A stretch of 64,000 nucleotides of DNA from Dyadobacter sp. Leaf189 (GCF_001424405.1 NZ_LMPS01000001.1:2166066-2230065), one strand, 5' to 3'. Counted from the stretch's first letter, positions 34,574 through 45,036 are shown. The notes: a model not told the origin generated them from the sequence alone. Numbers and translations: made by a program.

Positions 34574-35635
34574 TTACATAGAGGGGTATGTTTTCTTCAG
34601 GTGCTGCAAATAGCTTTTCAAATCGCTTCCGAACTTATTTTGAAATTCCTGTAAAAACATATTTTGCTTCGATTTATAGGTCAGGTAACTTATAAAATAG
34701 GCATTGTTAGGAATCTGCTTGTCGGTCAGCCGCGTTTTGGTTGTTAACGCTTGTGAGCCCGAGAGAAGTGTATCCGCGTCTTCCACAATCTGCACGATCA
34801 TTGCTTTCTTGAGCGAATCCTTCCTCTTGTCAGGTTCCTGTTTTCCGTCAAATGTCTTGTAAAGGTTATTGAGCTTCATAGCTCCACGCAGCATATGTGC
34901 CGAATAAGCCTCATTGTATTTTCTGGAAAACTGATAATTCCGAAGCTCAACCGATTCTGGTCCGTATTTGTATTTCAAAAACCGGATCGCTCCCTGGTCA
35001 CCAACAAAGCTGGCCAGATTCTCATTGAGTTCGAGATTGCTTTTAACAAAAAGTGTACCATGCGTCAGTTCATGCAGGATCAGGTTAGCCAGGCTCCCCG
35101 GTTTGCGTTTAAGCATACTCGATAGAATGGGGTCTCTGAGGTACCCTAATGTCGACCATGCAGATACGTCTCCAATGTCGGTATCAAGTCCCTGCGCGAT
35201 CAGCGCCTTTTCTTCTGCAACTGCTTTCGTCGAGTCGAAATAGCCTTTGTAGGGGAATGTACCTACGATTGGAAAGTGCCATTGGTGGGGAGCTATCCGG
35301 TATCTTTCAGATGCAGTTATAAGCCAGATCAGCGGTCTGCCATGCTGGTCATAAAAAGTCGTGTAGTTTTTGGACGGGTTCAGCCCCAGGGAATCGGTAC
35401 CAAACTTCTTAATTTCCTGGATCAGCCTGATCTGTGCTTTCAGCGAATCCGGAAAGGCAGGATCTGCCATTACTTCTTCCACATCCTGCACATGCATCAG
35501 AATGCCGATTTGCCCCTTCGCCTGCAGAAAACCATATCCGATCACATCGCGGTAAATGATCCCTACAACCAGCACGACGAAAAGTAACAGGAGAAGTATT
35601 TTCTTGAAAACGGATAAGTTATTCACGCTTAACAC
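34574..35635 (-). CDS. Predicted membrane-anchored zinc aminopeptidase (COG4324 type)
   Basis: 353 residues with an N-terminal membrane anchor (about 8-30) and a zinc-metalloprotease motif LILHELTHGTLF (HExxH). A typical YxTxFYDQHGRPLIWLITAS segment comes before. The family is called predicted aminopeptidase; activity is not shown here. It leads the DUF3108 gene. A start with fewer residues is possible at the second Met. Confidence 0.8.
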   Translation of the reverse strand: MLSVNNLSVFKKILLLLLFVVLVVGIIYRDVIGYGFLQAKGQIGILMHVQDVEEVMADPAFPDSLKAQIRLIQEIKKFGTDSLGLNPSKNYTTFYDQHGRPLIWLITASERYRIAPHQWHFPIVGTFPYKGYFDSTKAVAEEKALIAQGLDTDIGDVSAWSTLGYLRDPILSSMLKRKPGSLANLILHELTHGTLFVKSNLELNENLASFVGDQGAIRFLKYKYGPESVELRNYQFSRKYNEAYSAHMLRGAMKLNNLYKTFDGKQEPDKRKDSLKKAMIVQIVEDADTLLSGSQALTTKTRLTDKQIPNNAYFISYLTYKSKQNMFLQEFQNKFGSDLKSYLQHLKKTYPSM

Positions 35636-35781
35636 TAAAAGGTACCGGAAGCAAATCTATGTAAAAATGGCCACTCCCGATGTTGAAAGCTGCTTAATTG
35701 AGGAAAAGGAATTATGCATCAAGAAAACAGCCGCTTAGTAACCGTTCGGTGAAATATGAAGATAATGTAAGCTGGCATTGA

Positions 35782-35789
35782 TATATTTG
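35782..35789 (+). promoter_or_regulatory. Possible -7 element
   Basis: TATATTTG matches TAnnTTTG, 18 bases before the ATG at 35808. No -33 TTTG is visible. Confidence 0.3.
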
Positions 35790-35807
35790 TTCTTACATCC
35801 ATTCTCC

Positions 35808-37307
35808 ATGAAAGTAAAATTACTCAGGTCTTTAACGATCGGCTATTTACTGGTGCCGAACCTGCTCTATTATTTCTTTTGGACGAAAACCGCCATCGCG
35901 GCCGTCTGGATCCTCTTACTTCTGGCAGCTTTCGCAACGGTCCTCATGTCCGGCAACTTCAATTCAGATGCACGTCCCGCGCTGATTATCAAAGATCTGG
36001 GTGTGTTAACGGCCATTGCATTACTGATCACCTTCGTCTCCGGTGCGGCAGGATTGTCATACCAAACCTTTGACTATTGGTGCCATAATACCAAATTCTA
36101 CGAACTCTTTAAATACGAATGGCCGATCCGCATTCCACAGGACGGACCGGTTATCTCCTATTACTATGGCTATTATGTGGTACCCGCGCTGATTTTCAAG
36201 TGGCTCGGCGGCATCAATGAGACAGTTATTTTTGTCTGGACTGCATTGGGCTTTTTCCTGGGTATTGCCTGGGTATACCTCGCCTTGAACAAGAACATCA
36301 TTTTTACATTGCTCGCCACCGCTGTGGGCGATACGCCGCACGTGATCAAAACTGTTTTTTACAAATTCACGCACATGTGGTATCAAATGGGCGACTTTGG
36401 TCTTGAATCCTGGTCCAATTTCGAAAATCTGCTGTGGGTACCTAATCAGGTGATCCCGACTTTGATGATCGGCGGTATGTTTGTTTACCTGCTTAAAAAC
36501 AAGCTGGATGTAGAGTACATTGTACTTCCCATTGCACTCACATTCTGGTGGGCGGTTTTCCCGGCTTTCACGAGCGGACTGCTGACGGCCATCGTAATTG
36601 TCCGCAAATGGCTCCTCGCAGGCTTGCGGCTTGACTGGGCACTGGTTTTCAGGCACGTGATCCTGCCATTTCTTTGCTGCCTGCCCATGCTGTTATTCCT
36701 GACCTCACACGAAGAGCCGCCTATTTCAGGATTTATCTGGCAGTTTCCGGATAGTATGCCGAGCAGAGTGATTGAGTACATTGTCAACATTGGTATCAAC
36801 CTGGTAGTCTTTTTCTTCTGCTACCGGTATTTCAGCACGCGGCAAACTTCGCCGATGGACGCATTCCCATTCTACCTGATCCTGTTCTTTTTCATGGTAT
36901 TCCCGATTTACAGGGTAGGTAAGGTGAATGATTTCCTGTTCCGGGGATTGATGCCGTACCTGATCATCACCGGTATTTACGTATTCTATCCTTTTACAGT
37001 GGTTCCCTGGCAGGATTCCTGGCGAATGTTGCGTAAATCGTTTTTACAGCTGGCCTTCTTTGCAGTTATGGCTTCCTGCTCTTTCATCGCCATCGGCAGG
37101 GTAGTACGTTCGTTGCGGGTGAATGTAGTGACAAAACAGTACTTTCCTGATCGTGTCGTTTTTGATCCCATTCCCTATGATGCTTACCCCAACATTTATG
37201 AGGTACTCCGGGACAAATGGTCGCAGCGCGAAGCAGACCAGTACCTGGGTAAGAAGGACTCATTTTACGAGCTGAAAATGGCTCCGTCGAATCCCTCTGA
37301 TAACTGA
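35808..37307 (+). CDS. Polytopic membrane protein, unknown function
   Basis: 499 residues with about ten to twelve hydrophobic helices across the whole length (for instance LLRSLTIGYLLVPNLLYYFF, GVLTAIALLITFVSGA, VIFVWTALGFFLGIAWVYL). Between helices are GPVISYYYGYYVVPALIFKWLGG and a polar C-terminus. The layout recalls multi-pass GT-C or DUF2298-like membrane proteins, but I cannot name a family with confidence. It stands alone in the plus direction; recA follows after 213 bases. Confidence 0.7.
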   Translation: MKVKLLRSLTIGYLLVPNLLYYFFWTKTAIAAVWILLLLAAFATVLMSGNFNSDARPALIIKDLGVLTAIALLITFVSGAAGLSYQTFDYWCHNTKFYELFKYEWPIRIPQDGPVISYYYGYYVVPALIFKWLGGINETVIFVWTALGFFLGIAWVYLALNKNIIFTLLATAVGDTPHVIKTVFYKFTHMWYQMGDFGLESWSNFENLLWVPNQVIPTLMIGGMFVYLLKNKLDVEYIVLPIALTFWWAVFPAFTSGLLTAIVIVRKWLLAGLRLDWALVFRHVILPFLCCLPMLLFLTSHEEPPISGFIWQFPDSMPSRVIEYIVNIGINLVVFFFCYRYFSTRQTSPMDAFPFYLILFFFMVFPIYRVGKVNDFLFRGLMPYLIITGIYVFYPFTVVPWQDSWRMLRKSFLQLAFFAVMASCSFIAIGRVVRSLRVNVVTKQYFPDRVVFDPIPYDAYPNIYEVLRDKWSQREADQYLGKKDSFYELKMAPSNPSDN

Positions 37308-37404
37308 AACGATCCATTTGAACATTCAGGTTGCACGTCCGTTTTCATAAATCTTTAAAACTGGAATTTGAGGCTATTTTCTTGAATTAACCACATTAAG
37401 CGGG

Positions 37405-37435
37405 TTGGAATTATTACAAATTTTTGGTATTTTTA
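37405..37435 (+). promoter_or_regulatory. Possible recA promoter
   Basis: TTG at 37405-37407 and TATTTTTA at 37428-37435 have a 20-base spacing, near the Bacteroidota pattern, about 86 bases before the recA ATG. The -7 box has TTTA in place of TTTG. Confidence 0.35.
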
Positions 37436-37520
37436 CATGAAAGACAACCCCTTTTGATTGCAGTTTTTGTTCTTCAAGAACTTGCAGTTTTTACACAAAC
37501 TAAATTCTGTTTACCATTTT

Positions 37521-38591
37521 ATGGCACAACCAAACACAACAGATAAGGACAACAAACTGAAAGCATTGCAAACCACGCTGGAAAAGCTTGATAAAGCTTA
37601 CGGTAAAGGCACAGTTATGCGCCTGAGCGACAGCAAGGTTTTAGATATTCCTGTCATCTCTACCGGTTCTCTCGGGCTCGACCTGGCACTAGGTGTTGGC
37701 GGTGTTCCCCGCGGCCGTGTGGTAGAAATTTATGGCCCTGAATCATCGGGTAAAACCACTTTGTCAATGCATTGCATTGCAGAGGCTCAGAAAAAAGGTG
37801 GTCTGGCAGCTTTTATAGATGCAGAGCACGCTTTTGACCGTTCTTACGCTGAAAAATTAGGTATAGATACCAGTAACCTGTTGATTTCCCAGCCTGACAG
37901 CGGTGAGCAGGCGCTTGAAATTGCTGAGCACCTGATCAGCAGCGGCGCGGTAGATATCATCGTGATTGACTCCGTTGCTGCATTAGTTCCGCGCGCTGAG
38001 CTGGAAGGCGAAATGGGTGACAGTAAAATGGGTCTGCAGGCGAGATTAATGTCGCAGGCACTTCGTAAGCTGACCGGGGTAATTAACAAAACCGGCTGCT
38101 GCTGTATATTCATTAACCAGTTGAGAGAGAAAATCGGCGTGATGTTCGGTAACCCGGAAACAACGACGGGTGGTAATGCGCTTAAATACTACGCTTCGGT
38201 ACGTTTAGACATTCGTCGTGTAGGGCAGATCAAAGAAAGTGCCGATGCGATTTTGGGTAACCGTACAAGAGTGAAGGTGGTGAAAAATAAAGTAGCGCCT
38301 CCATTCAAAGTTGTCGAATTCGATATCATGTATGGTGAAGGAATTTCGAAAGTAGGAGAGGTGATTGATCTGGCCGTGGAACTGGACATCGTGAAGAAAG
38401 CCGGTTCATGGTTTAGCTACGATGGAAATCGGCTCGGACAAGGCAGGGACGCGGTTAAGTCGCTCCTGAAAGACAATCCCGAACTATTGGAAGAACTCGA
38501 GGCAAAAGTGCGTGGAAAAGTGAATAACGATCCCGATTCTCTGATAGATACAAGTGAGCCTAACGTCGTTGACGACGGAGCTCCGCTATAA
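37521..38591 (+). CDS. recA: DNA recombinase RecA
   Basis: 356 residues with Walker A GPESSGKT (72-79), Walker [13 protein letters not shown] and [27 protein letters not shown]. RecA makes filaments on single-stranded DNA for strand exchange and SOS induction. The acidic C-terminus ([12 protein letters not shown]) is typical. Start at the ATG 37521; the upstream in-frame TTG region has no conserved residues. It ends before a bidirectional terminator. Confidence 0.98.
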   Translation: MAQPNTTDKDNKLKALQTTLEKLDKAYGKGTVMRLSDSKVLDIPVISTGSLGLDLALGVGGVPRGRVVEIYGPESSGKTTLSMHCIAEAQKKGGLAAFIDAEHAFDRSYAEKLGIDTSNLLISQPDSGEQALEIAEHLISSGAVDIIVIDSVAALVPRAELEGEMGDSKMGLQARLMSQALRKLTGVINKTGCCCIFINQLREKIGVMFGNPETTTGGNALKYYASVRLDIRRVGQIKESADAILGNRTRVKVVKNKVAPPFKVVEFDIMYGEGISKVGEVIDLAVELDIVKKAGSWFSYDGNRLGQGRDAVKSLLKDNPELLEELEAKVRGKVNNDPDSLIDTSEPNVVDDGAPL

Positions 38592-38612
38592 GTCTAAAAG
38601 TTAATGTAAATG

Positions 38613-38646
38613 AAAAATGCCCTGTTTGTAGCAGGGCATTTTTGTT
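38613..38646. terminator. Bidirectional terminator between recA and the AAA ATPase gene
   Basis: AAATGCCCTG (38615-38624) and CAGGGCATTT (38632-38641) form a perfect 10-bp stem with a 7-base loop, A run before, T run after. It serves the convergent recA and AAA genes. Confidence 0.88.
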
Positions 38647-38665
38647 GTTATCCGTTTTATCTGAA

Positions 38666-40201
38666 TCAGAAAGGCTTCCGATCGTCGTCATCTTCATCAA
38701 AGTCATAATCCTCATCTTCGGGACCGGAGAACATGCTGCTTACAAGGTCCTGGAACTTCATACCTTGATCCAACGATTGTTTTCCGATAAGAGAAAACTC
38801 CGCCATACCGTGCAATGCGAATTCCATCATAAACAGTTTTTCCTCTGCACTTGAATATGCACTCAGCATATCAACAAAATCATCCAGACCGTCAATGGTT
38901 TTTAACCTCGCTACGTATTCCCTGTCAGTCATGTCGCCTGGCATTTCCATTTCATTGCCGGCACCAAACCATTCGATCACCTTCGCATAAGGATTGATCT
39001 TGCTTTTCTTCGTTTTCTCAGGATCGGGAAAAAAGTTAAGGAATTGCGTCCGTATCGCCTTCCCGATCAGGTTCTGCGCTACGATTACAGGCCCTTCCAC
39101 TTCACCTTCATAAACCAGCTCTACCTTCCCGCAAATAGCTGAGACAACTCCGTACAGATCTGAAATACGTACGTAAGTCGAAGTTTCGCCATTGATCAAT
39201 GCACGACGCTCGGCAGTACTTAGCAGACTTTCATAAGCTGAAATCGTCAAACGTGCCGAAACGCCACTTTTGCTATCTACGTACTCGCTTTCACGTGCTT
39301 CAAATGCGATCTGCTCGATCAGCGTCTTTGCAAGCTCATTGACTTGAACGAGTGTCTTCTGCTCTTCCTTCACAATCGCTTCCTGCTCGGTAATTTTCTT
39401 GCCGGTTTCGATGGTTTTAGGATAGTGCGTTACAATCTGGCTTTCAATACGGTCTTTCAGCGGAGTTACAATGCTTCCGCGGTTGGTGTAATCCTCAGGG
39501 TTAGCCGTAAATACAAACTGAATATCAAGAGGCAGCCGCAACTTGAAGCCGCGGATCTGAATATCGCCTTCCTGCAGAATGTTGAACAATGCAACCTGAA
39601 TCCGCGCCTGCAAGTCAGGCAGCTCATTAATTACGAAAATACCCCTGTGTGAGCGGGGAATCAGACCAAAATGGATCACGCGCTCGTCAGAATAAGGCAA
39701 TTTCAGCGTCGCTGCTTTGATAGGATCCACGTCGCCGATCAAATCTGCAACAGATACGTCAGGTGTCGCGAGTTTTTCTGTATAACGGTCACTTCTGTGG
39801 AGCCACTCTATTTCAGTATGATCGCCATGCTCGGTAATCAGATCTTTGGCGTGGCGACTCAATGGTGCAAAAGGATCGTCGTGCAGGTCTGAACCTTTCA
39901 CAAACGGGATAAATTCATCGAGCAAATCGACCATCATACGCGCAATGCGCGTTTTTGCCTGACCGCGTAAACCCAGGAAGTTGATGTTATGCATCGACAA
40001 AATGGCGCGCTCCACATCAGGAATGACCGTTTCCTCGTAACCCCAGATCCCCGGGAAAATATGTTCTTTATTTCTGATTTTCGCAATCAGATTATCTCTT
40101 AACTCCTGCTTAATGGAACGTGATTGATAACCTGCTTTTTTAAGTTCTCCGAGCGTGTGGATTCCCAAACGTTCTGAACTGGTAAGCTGTGAGTAATTCA
40201 T
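38666..40201 (-). CDS. MoxR/Mg-chelatase-like AAA+ ATPase
   Basis: 511 residues. P-loop GLRGQAKT (77-84), Walker B position IFVINELPDL (N192-E193 in place of the usual DE), then GDIQIRGFKLRLPLDIQFVFTANPEDYTNRGSIVTPLKDRIESQ, a sensor region typical of Mg-chelatase subunit I and sigma-54-like AAA families. The C-terminus is highly acidic (EDEDYDFDEDDDDRKPF). Family members work with a vWA protein; the vWA gene at 9448 is a fitting partner. It follows rny by 15 bases in the same direction, so it is likely in that operon. NE at Walker B seems normal for this subfamily. Confidence 0.82.
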   Translation of the reverse strand: MNYSQLTSSERLGIHTLGELKKAGYQSRSIKQELRDNLIAKIRNKEHIFPGIWGYEETVIPDVERAILSMHNINFLGLRGQAKTRIARMMVDLLDEFIPFVKGSDLHDDPFAPLSRHAKDLITEHGDHTEIEWLHRSDRYTEKLATPDVSVADLIGDVDPIKAATLKLPYSDERVIHFGLIPRSHRGIFVINELPDLQARIQVALFNILQEGDIQIRGFKLRLPLDIQFVFTANPEDYTNRGSIVTPLKDRIESQIVTHYPKTIETGKKITEQEAIVKEEQKTLVQVNELAKTLIEQIAFEARESEYVDSKSGVSARLTISAYESLLSTAERRALINGETSTYVRISDLYGVVSAICGKVELVYEGEVEGPVIVAQNLIGKAIRTQFLNFFPDPEKTKKSKINPYAKVIEWFGAGNEMEMPGDMTDREYVARLKTIDGLDDFVDMLSAYSSAEEKLFMMEFALHGMAEFSLIGKQSLDQGMKFQDLVSSMFSGPEDEDYDFDEDDDDRKPF

Positions 40202-40216
40202 GTATGAGAATCTAAG

Positions 40217-41788
40217 TTAGCGCGCATAGGCAACCGAACGCATTTCGCGGATCACCGTGATCTTGATTTGTCCGGGGTACTGCATTTCTTTTTCAATTTT
40301 TTGAGATATATCAAATGAAAGCATTCCGGCTTTTTCATCTGATACATTTTCTGCGTCAATAATCACCCTTAACTCGCGGCCGGCCTGGATTGCGTAGCAT
40401 TTTTCCACTCCGTCAAACGACAATGCCATGTTTTCCAGATCACGCAAACGCTGGATGTAAGATTCCATCATTTCGCGGCGGGCACCCGGGCGCGAGCCTG
40501 AAATGGCGTCACAGACCTGGATAATAGGGGAGAGAATGCTCGTCATTTCAATCTCATCGTGGTGAGCGCCGATCGCATTACATACCTCCGGATTTTCCTT
40601 GTATTTTTTAGCCAGCTCCATACCCAGGATTGCGTGGGGCAGATCTGACTCTTCCGGCCAAACTTTACCAATATCGTGCAGCAAGCCTGCGCGTTTGGCC
40701 AGTTTTGTGTTCAGACCAAGTTCCGACGCCATTGTTGCGCAAAGTTTCGCCACTTCACGGGAGTGTTGCAGCAGGTTCTGGCCGTAAGAAGAGCGGAAAC
40801 GCATTCTTCCGATCATTTTTACCAGCTCAGGGTGCAAGCCGTGGATACCCATATCAATGACAGTGCGCTCGCCGATTTCTACGATCTCGTCGTCGATATT
40901 CTTACGCGTCTTGGCTACTACTTCTTCAATTCTGGCCGGGTGAATCCTGCCGTCCTGAACGAGTCTGTGCAACGATAGTCTTGCAATTTCCCTTCTTACA
41001 GGGTCAAATCCCGAGATAACGATCGCCTCAGGTGTATCATCAACAATGATTTCAACACCGGTTGCAGCTTCCAATGCACGGATATTACGTCCTTCACGAC
41101 CAATGATCTTCCCTTTTATATCATCATTTTCAATGTTGAAAACAGACACACAGTTTTCAATGGCGTGTTCGGCAGCAGTTCTTTGGATGGTTTCAATGAC
41201 AATTTTCTTGGCTTCCTTGGTAGCAGTAAGCCTAGCTTCCTCCATGGCGCTTTTTACATAAGATCCGGCCCTGGTATCGGCTTCGGCTTTCAATGCGTCG
41301 ATCAGTTGCTCGCGCGCTTGTTCGGCTGTGAGGTTGGCAATTTTTTCAAGCTGTGCTACTTGTTGCTGCAGCGATTTTTCAGCTTCTTCCTTACGCTTGG
41401 TCGCAGTTTCCAGCTGCTGGTTAAGGTTATTTTTGAGCGCTTCCAGTTCGTTCTCGCGACGTTTGTTCTGCTCGACAGACTGGTTCAGGCTTTGTTCGCG
41501 CTGTTTGAGTTTTTGCTCGTTGCTTTGAAGAATGCTCCTTTTTTTGTTGGCATCTTCTTCAAATTCTGATTTCAAGCGCAGGTACTTTTCTTTTGCTTCC
41601 AGGATACGGTCCTTTTTAATATTCTCGGCAGCACTTTCTGCATTGCGGAGAATTTCTGCCGCTCTTTCCTGAGCTTCCTTTTCCTTTTGATCAAATGACC
41701 GCTGGAAAATGTACTTACCTGCGAAAATACCCACGCCGACAGCAATAATGTCGGACAGGACTACGATGAAAAACAAAGAATTTGACAT
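40217..41788 (-). CDS. rny: Ribonuclease Y
   Basis: 523 residues: an N-terminal transmembrane helix (about 4-24), a long coiled coil (about 30-190), a KH domain ([18 protein letters not shown]), an HD domain ([14 protein letters not shown]) and a conserved C-terminus. RNase Y is the membrane-bound endonuclease that starts mRNA decay. Length and domain order are normal. The long coiled coil explains antisense open frames in this stretch. Confidence 0.97.
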   Translation of the reverse strand: MSNSLFFIVVLSDIIAVGVGIFAGKYIFQRSFDQKEKEAQERAAEILRNAESAAENIKKDRILEAKEKYLRLKSEFEEDANKKRSILQSNEQKLKQREQSLNQSVEQNKRRENELEALKNNLNQQLETATKRKEEAEKSLQQQVAQLEKIANLTAEQAREQLIDALKAEADTRAGSYVKSAMEEARLTATKEAKKIVIETIQRTAAEHAIENCVSVFNIENDDIKGKIIGREGRNIRALEAATGVEIIVDDTPEAIVISGFDPVRREIARLSLHRLVQDGRIHPARIEEVVAKTRKNIDDEIVEIGERTVIDMGIHGLHPELVKMIGRMRFRSSYGQNLLQHSREVAKLCATMASELGLNTKLAKRAGLLHDIGKVWPEESDLPHAILGMELAKKYKENPEVCNAIGAHHDEIEMTSILSPIIQVCDAISGSRPGARREMMESYIQRLRDLENMALSFDGVEKCYAIQAGRELRVIIDAENVSDEKAGMLSFDISQKIEKEMQYPGQIKITVIREMRSVAYAR

Positions 41789-41909
41789 TTCAATAAAGGT
41801 TTTATATATAGTTGGTTTTACCGACTACACCAATGCTAAAATGCCGAAAGTGAAGGATTTGAAGGAAATATCAGAAGATTCTCAAAATAAAAGGTCGGTT
41901 GTATAAAGG

Positions 41910-42221
41910 TTAGCTCTCGATGGCGCCGGATATTACTTCATCCAGCTTTTCAACTCTGTTCTTAAAAGCCAGAACCAGGTCATCCATTTGCTCCTGATTC
42001 CGCTGTAATGCCACCAGGCATTCAATAGAAGTCAGCGCGATGGCCTCAATATCTCCGTATACTTTTCCTCTTAATTTATGCTGTTGCACGCGATGCAAGA
42101 ACACCTCATACCCATCCCTGTAGAATTTCTCCTGATCCGCCGGAACGCTCAGTTTGAAACCTCTGTCCAGCAGTTTTATAAAGACAGAAACGTCTGGATT
42201 AGGTATGCTATTTTTTTTCAT
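41910..42221 (-). CDS. zapA: Cell division protein ZapA
   Basis: 103 residues with the ZapA layout: a DVSVFIKLLDRGFKLSVPADQEKFYRDG head and a coiled-coil tail (ECLVALQRNQEQMDDLVLAFKNRVEKLDEV). ZapA bundles FtsZ filaments at the division site. It overlaps the coiled-coil gene before it by 4 bases and lies 121 bases before rny; that gap shows no RNA gene I can support. Confidence 0.9.
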   Translation of the reverse strand: MKKNSIPNPDVSVFIKLLDRGFKLSVPADQEKFYRDGYEVFLHRVQQHKLRGKVYGDIEAIALTSIECLVALQRNQEQMDDLVLAFKNRVEKLDEVISGAIES

Positions 42222-42562
42222 AAGGTCTCTTCAAGCAATTCTATGCACTTATCAATCTCCTGGATATATCTTTCAACTGATTCTTTCAGCTCGGCAATTC
42301 CGCTTGTTGGTGTCAGTTTACTAGTGACAATTTTAGCGAAAGTTTTGGACTTATTAAAGTCTTTTTCCAAACTCCCGCTTTTTTTCTTCAATTCCTTTGC
42401 GTCCTCTTTTAGTTTGATATTGGCTTGCCGGAGCTCCGCATTTTCACGCTGAAGCTCGGCAATTGTCCAGCTCATTTTCTCTTTTGTATTGATCAAAAAT
42501 TCGAGTTTTCTCTCAAGATCAGACAGTTTATGTTCGATAATGCGCTCGATGCTTCTTTCCAT
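42218..42562 (-). CDS. Small coiled-coil protein upstream of zapA
   Basis: 114 residues, nearly all coiled coil (RIIEHKLSDLERKLEFLINTKEKM, then LQRENAELRQANIKLKEDAKELKK). The size, fold and position before zapA suggest a ZapB-like division partner, which is inference. It overlaps zapA by 4 bases and follows pheT by 44 bases. Confidence 0.75.
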   Translation of the reverse strand: MERSIERIIEHKLSDLERKLEFLINTKEKMSWTIAELQRENAELRQANIKLKEDAKELKKKSGSLEKDFNKSKTFAKIVTSKLTPTSGIAELKESVERYIQEIDKCIELLEETL

Positions 42563-42606
42563 TGCCCAGCCTAATGAATGTTGATCAACACAATTTTAAA
42601 TTTGAT

Positions 42607-45036
42607 TTACTTCCTGATCACGGCTTCAAATTCCTTTTCATAAGCTGCAATTAAACGCTGCATCGACTTGTCGATCACTTTGTCTGTAAGTGTCTGCTGA
42701 TCATCCTGAAGAATGAAGCTGATAGAATAGGATTTTTTCCCTTCCAGGTTAGCGCCCTCGTATACGTCAAATACATTCGCCGCGCGAAGCAACTGCCGCT
42801 CGGTCCGATAGGCGAGTTGTTTTAGCTCTTCAAAGGTGGTCTTCTTGCTGACAACCAGCGAAAGGTCCCGGCGTACTTCCGGGAATTTGGAAACTTCCTT
42901 GTACTGCACCGCCGCATCATACTGACGTAACAGGTATTCCCAGTCAAAGTCAGCAAAATAAACGGGCACTTTGATATCCAGCTTTTTGGCAACGGCAGGT
43001 TGCAGTAAGCCCAGTGTAGCCACCGGTTTTTTGTTCACAAACAATGTAAGACCGCTTTTGAAAATGGCTTTTTCAGCTTCCTGCTTTTCCACTTCACGGA
43101 TTTTCATTGCGCTGAGTACCTGGCTAGCAATTCCGGCAAGATCATGAAAAGTAACTTCACGGGACTTTTGCACCCAGCTTTCCTGCTGAATATTGCCTGT
43201 CAGAAAAACGGAAAGCCTTTCCTTCTCAATGTACTTTTCTGCTGACTTATGATAAGTTTTACCAAATTCAAACAACTTAAGATCCCGCTGGCGGCGGTTG
43301 ATATTATAGCCGATCACTTCGAGTCCAGAGAAAAGGAGTGTTTGCCGCATCACAGATAAATCCTCGCTCAGATAGTTCAGGATCTTAACAGGTTCACCCA
43401 ACAGACTATCTTTTAGAGACTCCTGGTACTCCGGCTTGGTCAGCGAATTGTTGATCATTTCATTGAACCCATTGCCGGCAAGCAGCTCGGAAATACGTAG
43501 ACGGAGCTTTTCGGGATCATTAACTGGGAAGTCGGAAAGGAAATCAGAGCTCATTGCTTCTGATAGCTCCACTTGTCCGAACCCGTAGATCCGCAGAATT
43601 TCTTCGATCACATCAGCTTCGCGCTGCACATCTACGCGGTAGGGTGGTACAATGGCAGTGAATGTGCTTTCTGTTTCGTTTTCAATGGTAATGTCCAATG
43701 CGGCAAGAATGCGGCTGATCTCCGCTTTTTCCAGCTCTTTTCCGATCAGCCTGTTGATATTGCGGTACTTCATTTCGACTTTGAAGTCGCCGACAGGCTG
43801 AGGATATACATCGACGATTTCAGACGAAACCTGTCCGCCTGCTACCTGCTGGATCAGCAATGCAGCCCGCTTTAATGCAAAAACCGGCATATTCGGGTCA
43901 GTACCGCGCTCAAAGCGGAAAGAAGAATCCGTTTTCAAGCTGAATCTCTGAGCCGTTTTCCGCACCGAGGCAGGTGAGAAATAAGCGGATTCCAGGAAAA
44001 TGGAAGTAGTTTCCGCAGAGACTCCCGAAGTAAGTCCGCCGAAAACACCTGCAATGCACATCGGTTCCGGCGTGTTACCGTCGCCTGCATTACAAACCAT
44101 CAGGTCAGTAGCAGCCAGCTTTCTTTCAACGCCGTCGAGGGTTACGAAAGGAGTTCCTTCTGCAAGTGTCGTCACAATTACTTTGCCGCCTTTTACTTTA
44201 TCAGCGTCGTAAGCGTGCATAGGCTGACCCAGTTCGTGGCACACATAATTAGTAATATCCACGATATTGTTGATAGACCTGATCCCGATCGTCTGCAAAC
44301 GGGTTTTGAGCCAATCAGGTGATTCACCCACCTGAATGCCTGTAATAGTCAATCCTGTAAAACGCGGCGCAGCTTCCGGGTTTCTTATTTCCACCGGAAT
44401 GGACAAAGATTGATTCGCAACAGCGAAGTCTTCGACAGAAGGAAGCGTTATTGGCCTGTTTAGAACAGCTTTCAAATCTCTTGCAACTCCATAATGCGAA
44501 GCAGCGTCAGCTCTGTTGGGGGTAAGCCCGATTTCGATCAGGTAGTCGGATGAAATGCCGAAGTATTTGCTCGCAGGCGTACCGTTTGGCAAATCATTGT
44601 CCAGCACCAGGATACCATCGTGGGAAGTGCCGGTTCCAAGCTCATCTTCCGCGCAGATCATTCCTTCGGACAATGCACCACGGATTTTTGATTTTTTCAA
44701 AACCAGAGGTTGGTCACTGCCGGCAGGGTAAAGTACTGCGCCTACTGTGGCTACAATCACCTTTTGTCCCGCAGCTACATTCGGCGCGCCGCATACAATG
44801 GAAAGCGGATTTTCACCACCCACATCCACGGTTGTTAGGCTCAGCCTGTCTGCTTCCGGGTGTTTTTCGCAAGTCAGTACTTCACCGACAACGACGCCCT
44901 GCAAACCGCCTTTGATCGATTCGATCTCTTCTATTGCTTCTACTTCCAGCCCGGTGGCCGTAAGCAGTTTACCGATTTCTTCGGGAGTTTCACTAATTTC
45001 AACGAGGTCTTTAAGCCACTTATAAGAGATCTTCAT
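42607..45036 (-). CDS. pheT: Phenylalanyl-tRNA synthetase beta subunit
   Basis: 809 residues with the full bacterial PheT set: start MKISYKWLKDLVEIS, a tRNA-binding OB domain (VVVGEVLTCEKHPEADRLSLTTVDVGG), B3/4 editing domain, B5 domain (GLTPNRADAASHYGVARDL), a core domain (DPEKLRLRISELLAGNGFNEMINNSL) and a C-terminal anticodon-binding domain (KFPEVRRDLSLVVSKKTTFEEL). It charges tRNA-Phe together with PheS, whose gene is not in the window. It is the first gene of the pheT-zapA-rny-AAA run. Confidence 0.97.
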   Translation of the reverse strand: MKISYKWLKDLVEISETPEEIGKLLTATGLEVEAIEEIESIKGGLQGVVVGEVLTCEKHPEADRLSLTTVDVGGENPLSIVCGAPNVAAGQKVIVATVGAVLYPAGSDQPLVLKKSKIRGALSEGMICAEDELGTGTSHDGILVLDNDLPNGTPASKYFGISSDYLIEIGLTPNRADAASHYGVARDLKAVLNRPITLPSVEDFAVANQSLSIPVEIRNPEAAPRFTGLTITGIQVGESPDWLKTRLQTIGIRSINNIVDITNYVCHELGQPMHAYDADKVKGGKVIVTTLAEGTPFVTLDGVERKLAATDLMVCNAGDGNTPEPMCIAGVFGGLTSGVSAETTSIFLESAYFSPASVRKTAQRFSLKTDSSFRFERGTDPNMPVFALKRAALLIQQVAGGQVSSEIVDVYPQPVGDFKVEMKYRNINRLIGKELEKAEISRILAALDITIENETESTFTAIVPPYRVDVQREADVIEEILRIYGFGQVELSEAMSSDFLSDFPVNDPEKLRLRISELLAGNGFNEMINNSLTKPEYQESLKDSLLGEPVKILNYLSEDLSVMRQTLLFSGLEVIGYNINRRQRDLKLFEFGKTYHKSAEKYIEKERLSVFLTGNIQQESWVQKSREVTFHDLAGIASQVLSAMKIREVEKQEAEKAIFKSGLTLFVNKKPVATLGLLQPAVAKKLDIKVPVYFADFDWEYLLRQYDAAVQYKEVSKFPEVRRDLSLVVSKKTTFEELKQLAYRTERQLLRAANVFDVYEGANLEGKKSYSISFILQDDQQTLTDKVIDKSMQRLIAAYEKEFEAVIRK

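Noticed and set aside
35556..35738. 60-codon plus-strand frame at the start of the metalloprotease gene
   Set aside because: Half of it is antisense to the membrane anchor of the real gene, and the rest has no pattern to support it.
40599..41569. Several plus-strand open frames across rny
   Set aside because: They are shadows of the long RNase Y coiled coil; they have no start context and unlikely composition.
41789..41909. 6S RNA gene between zapA and rny
   Set aside because: In some bacteria ssrS follows zapA, but the gap is 121 bases, too short for 6S RNA, and shows no long central-bulge hairpin.
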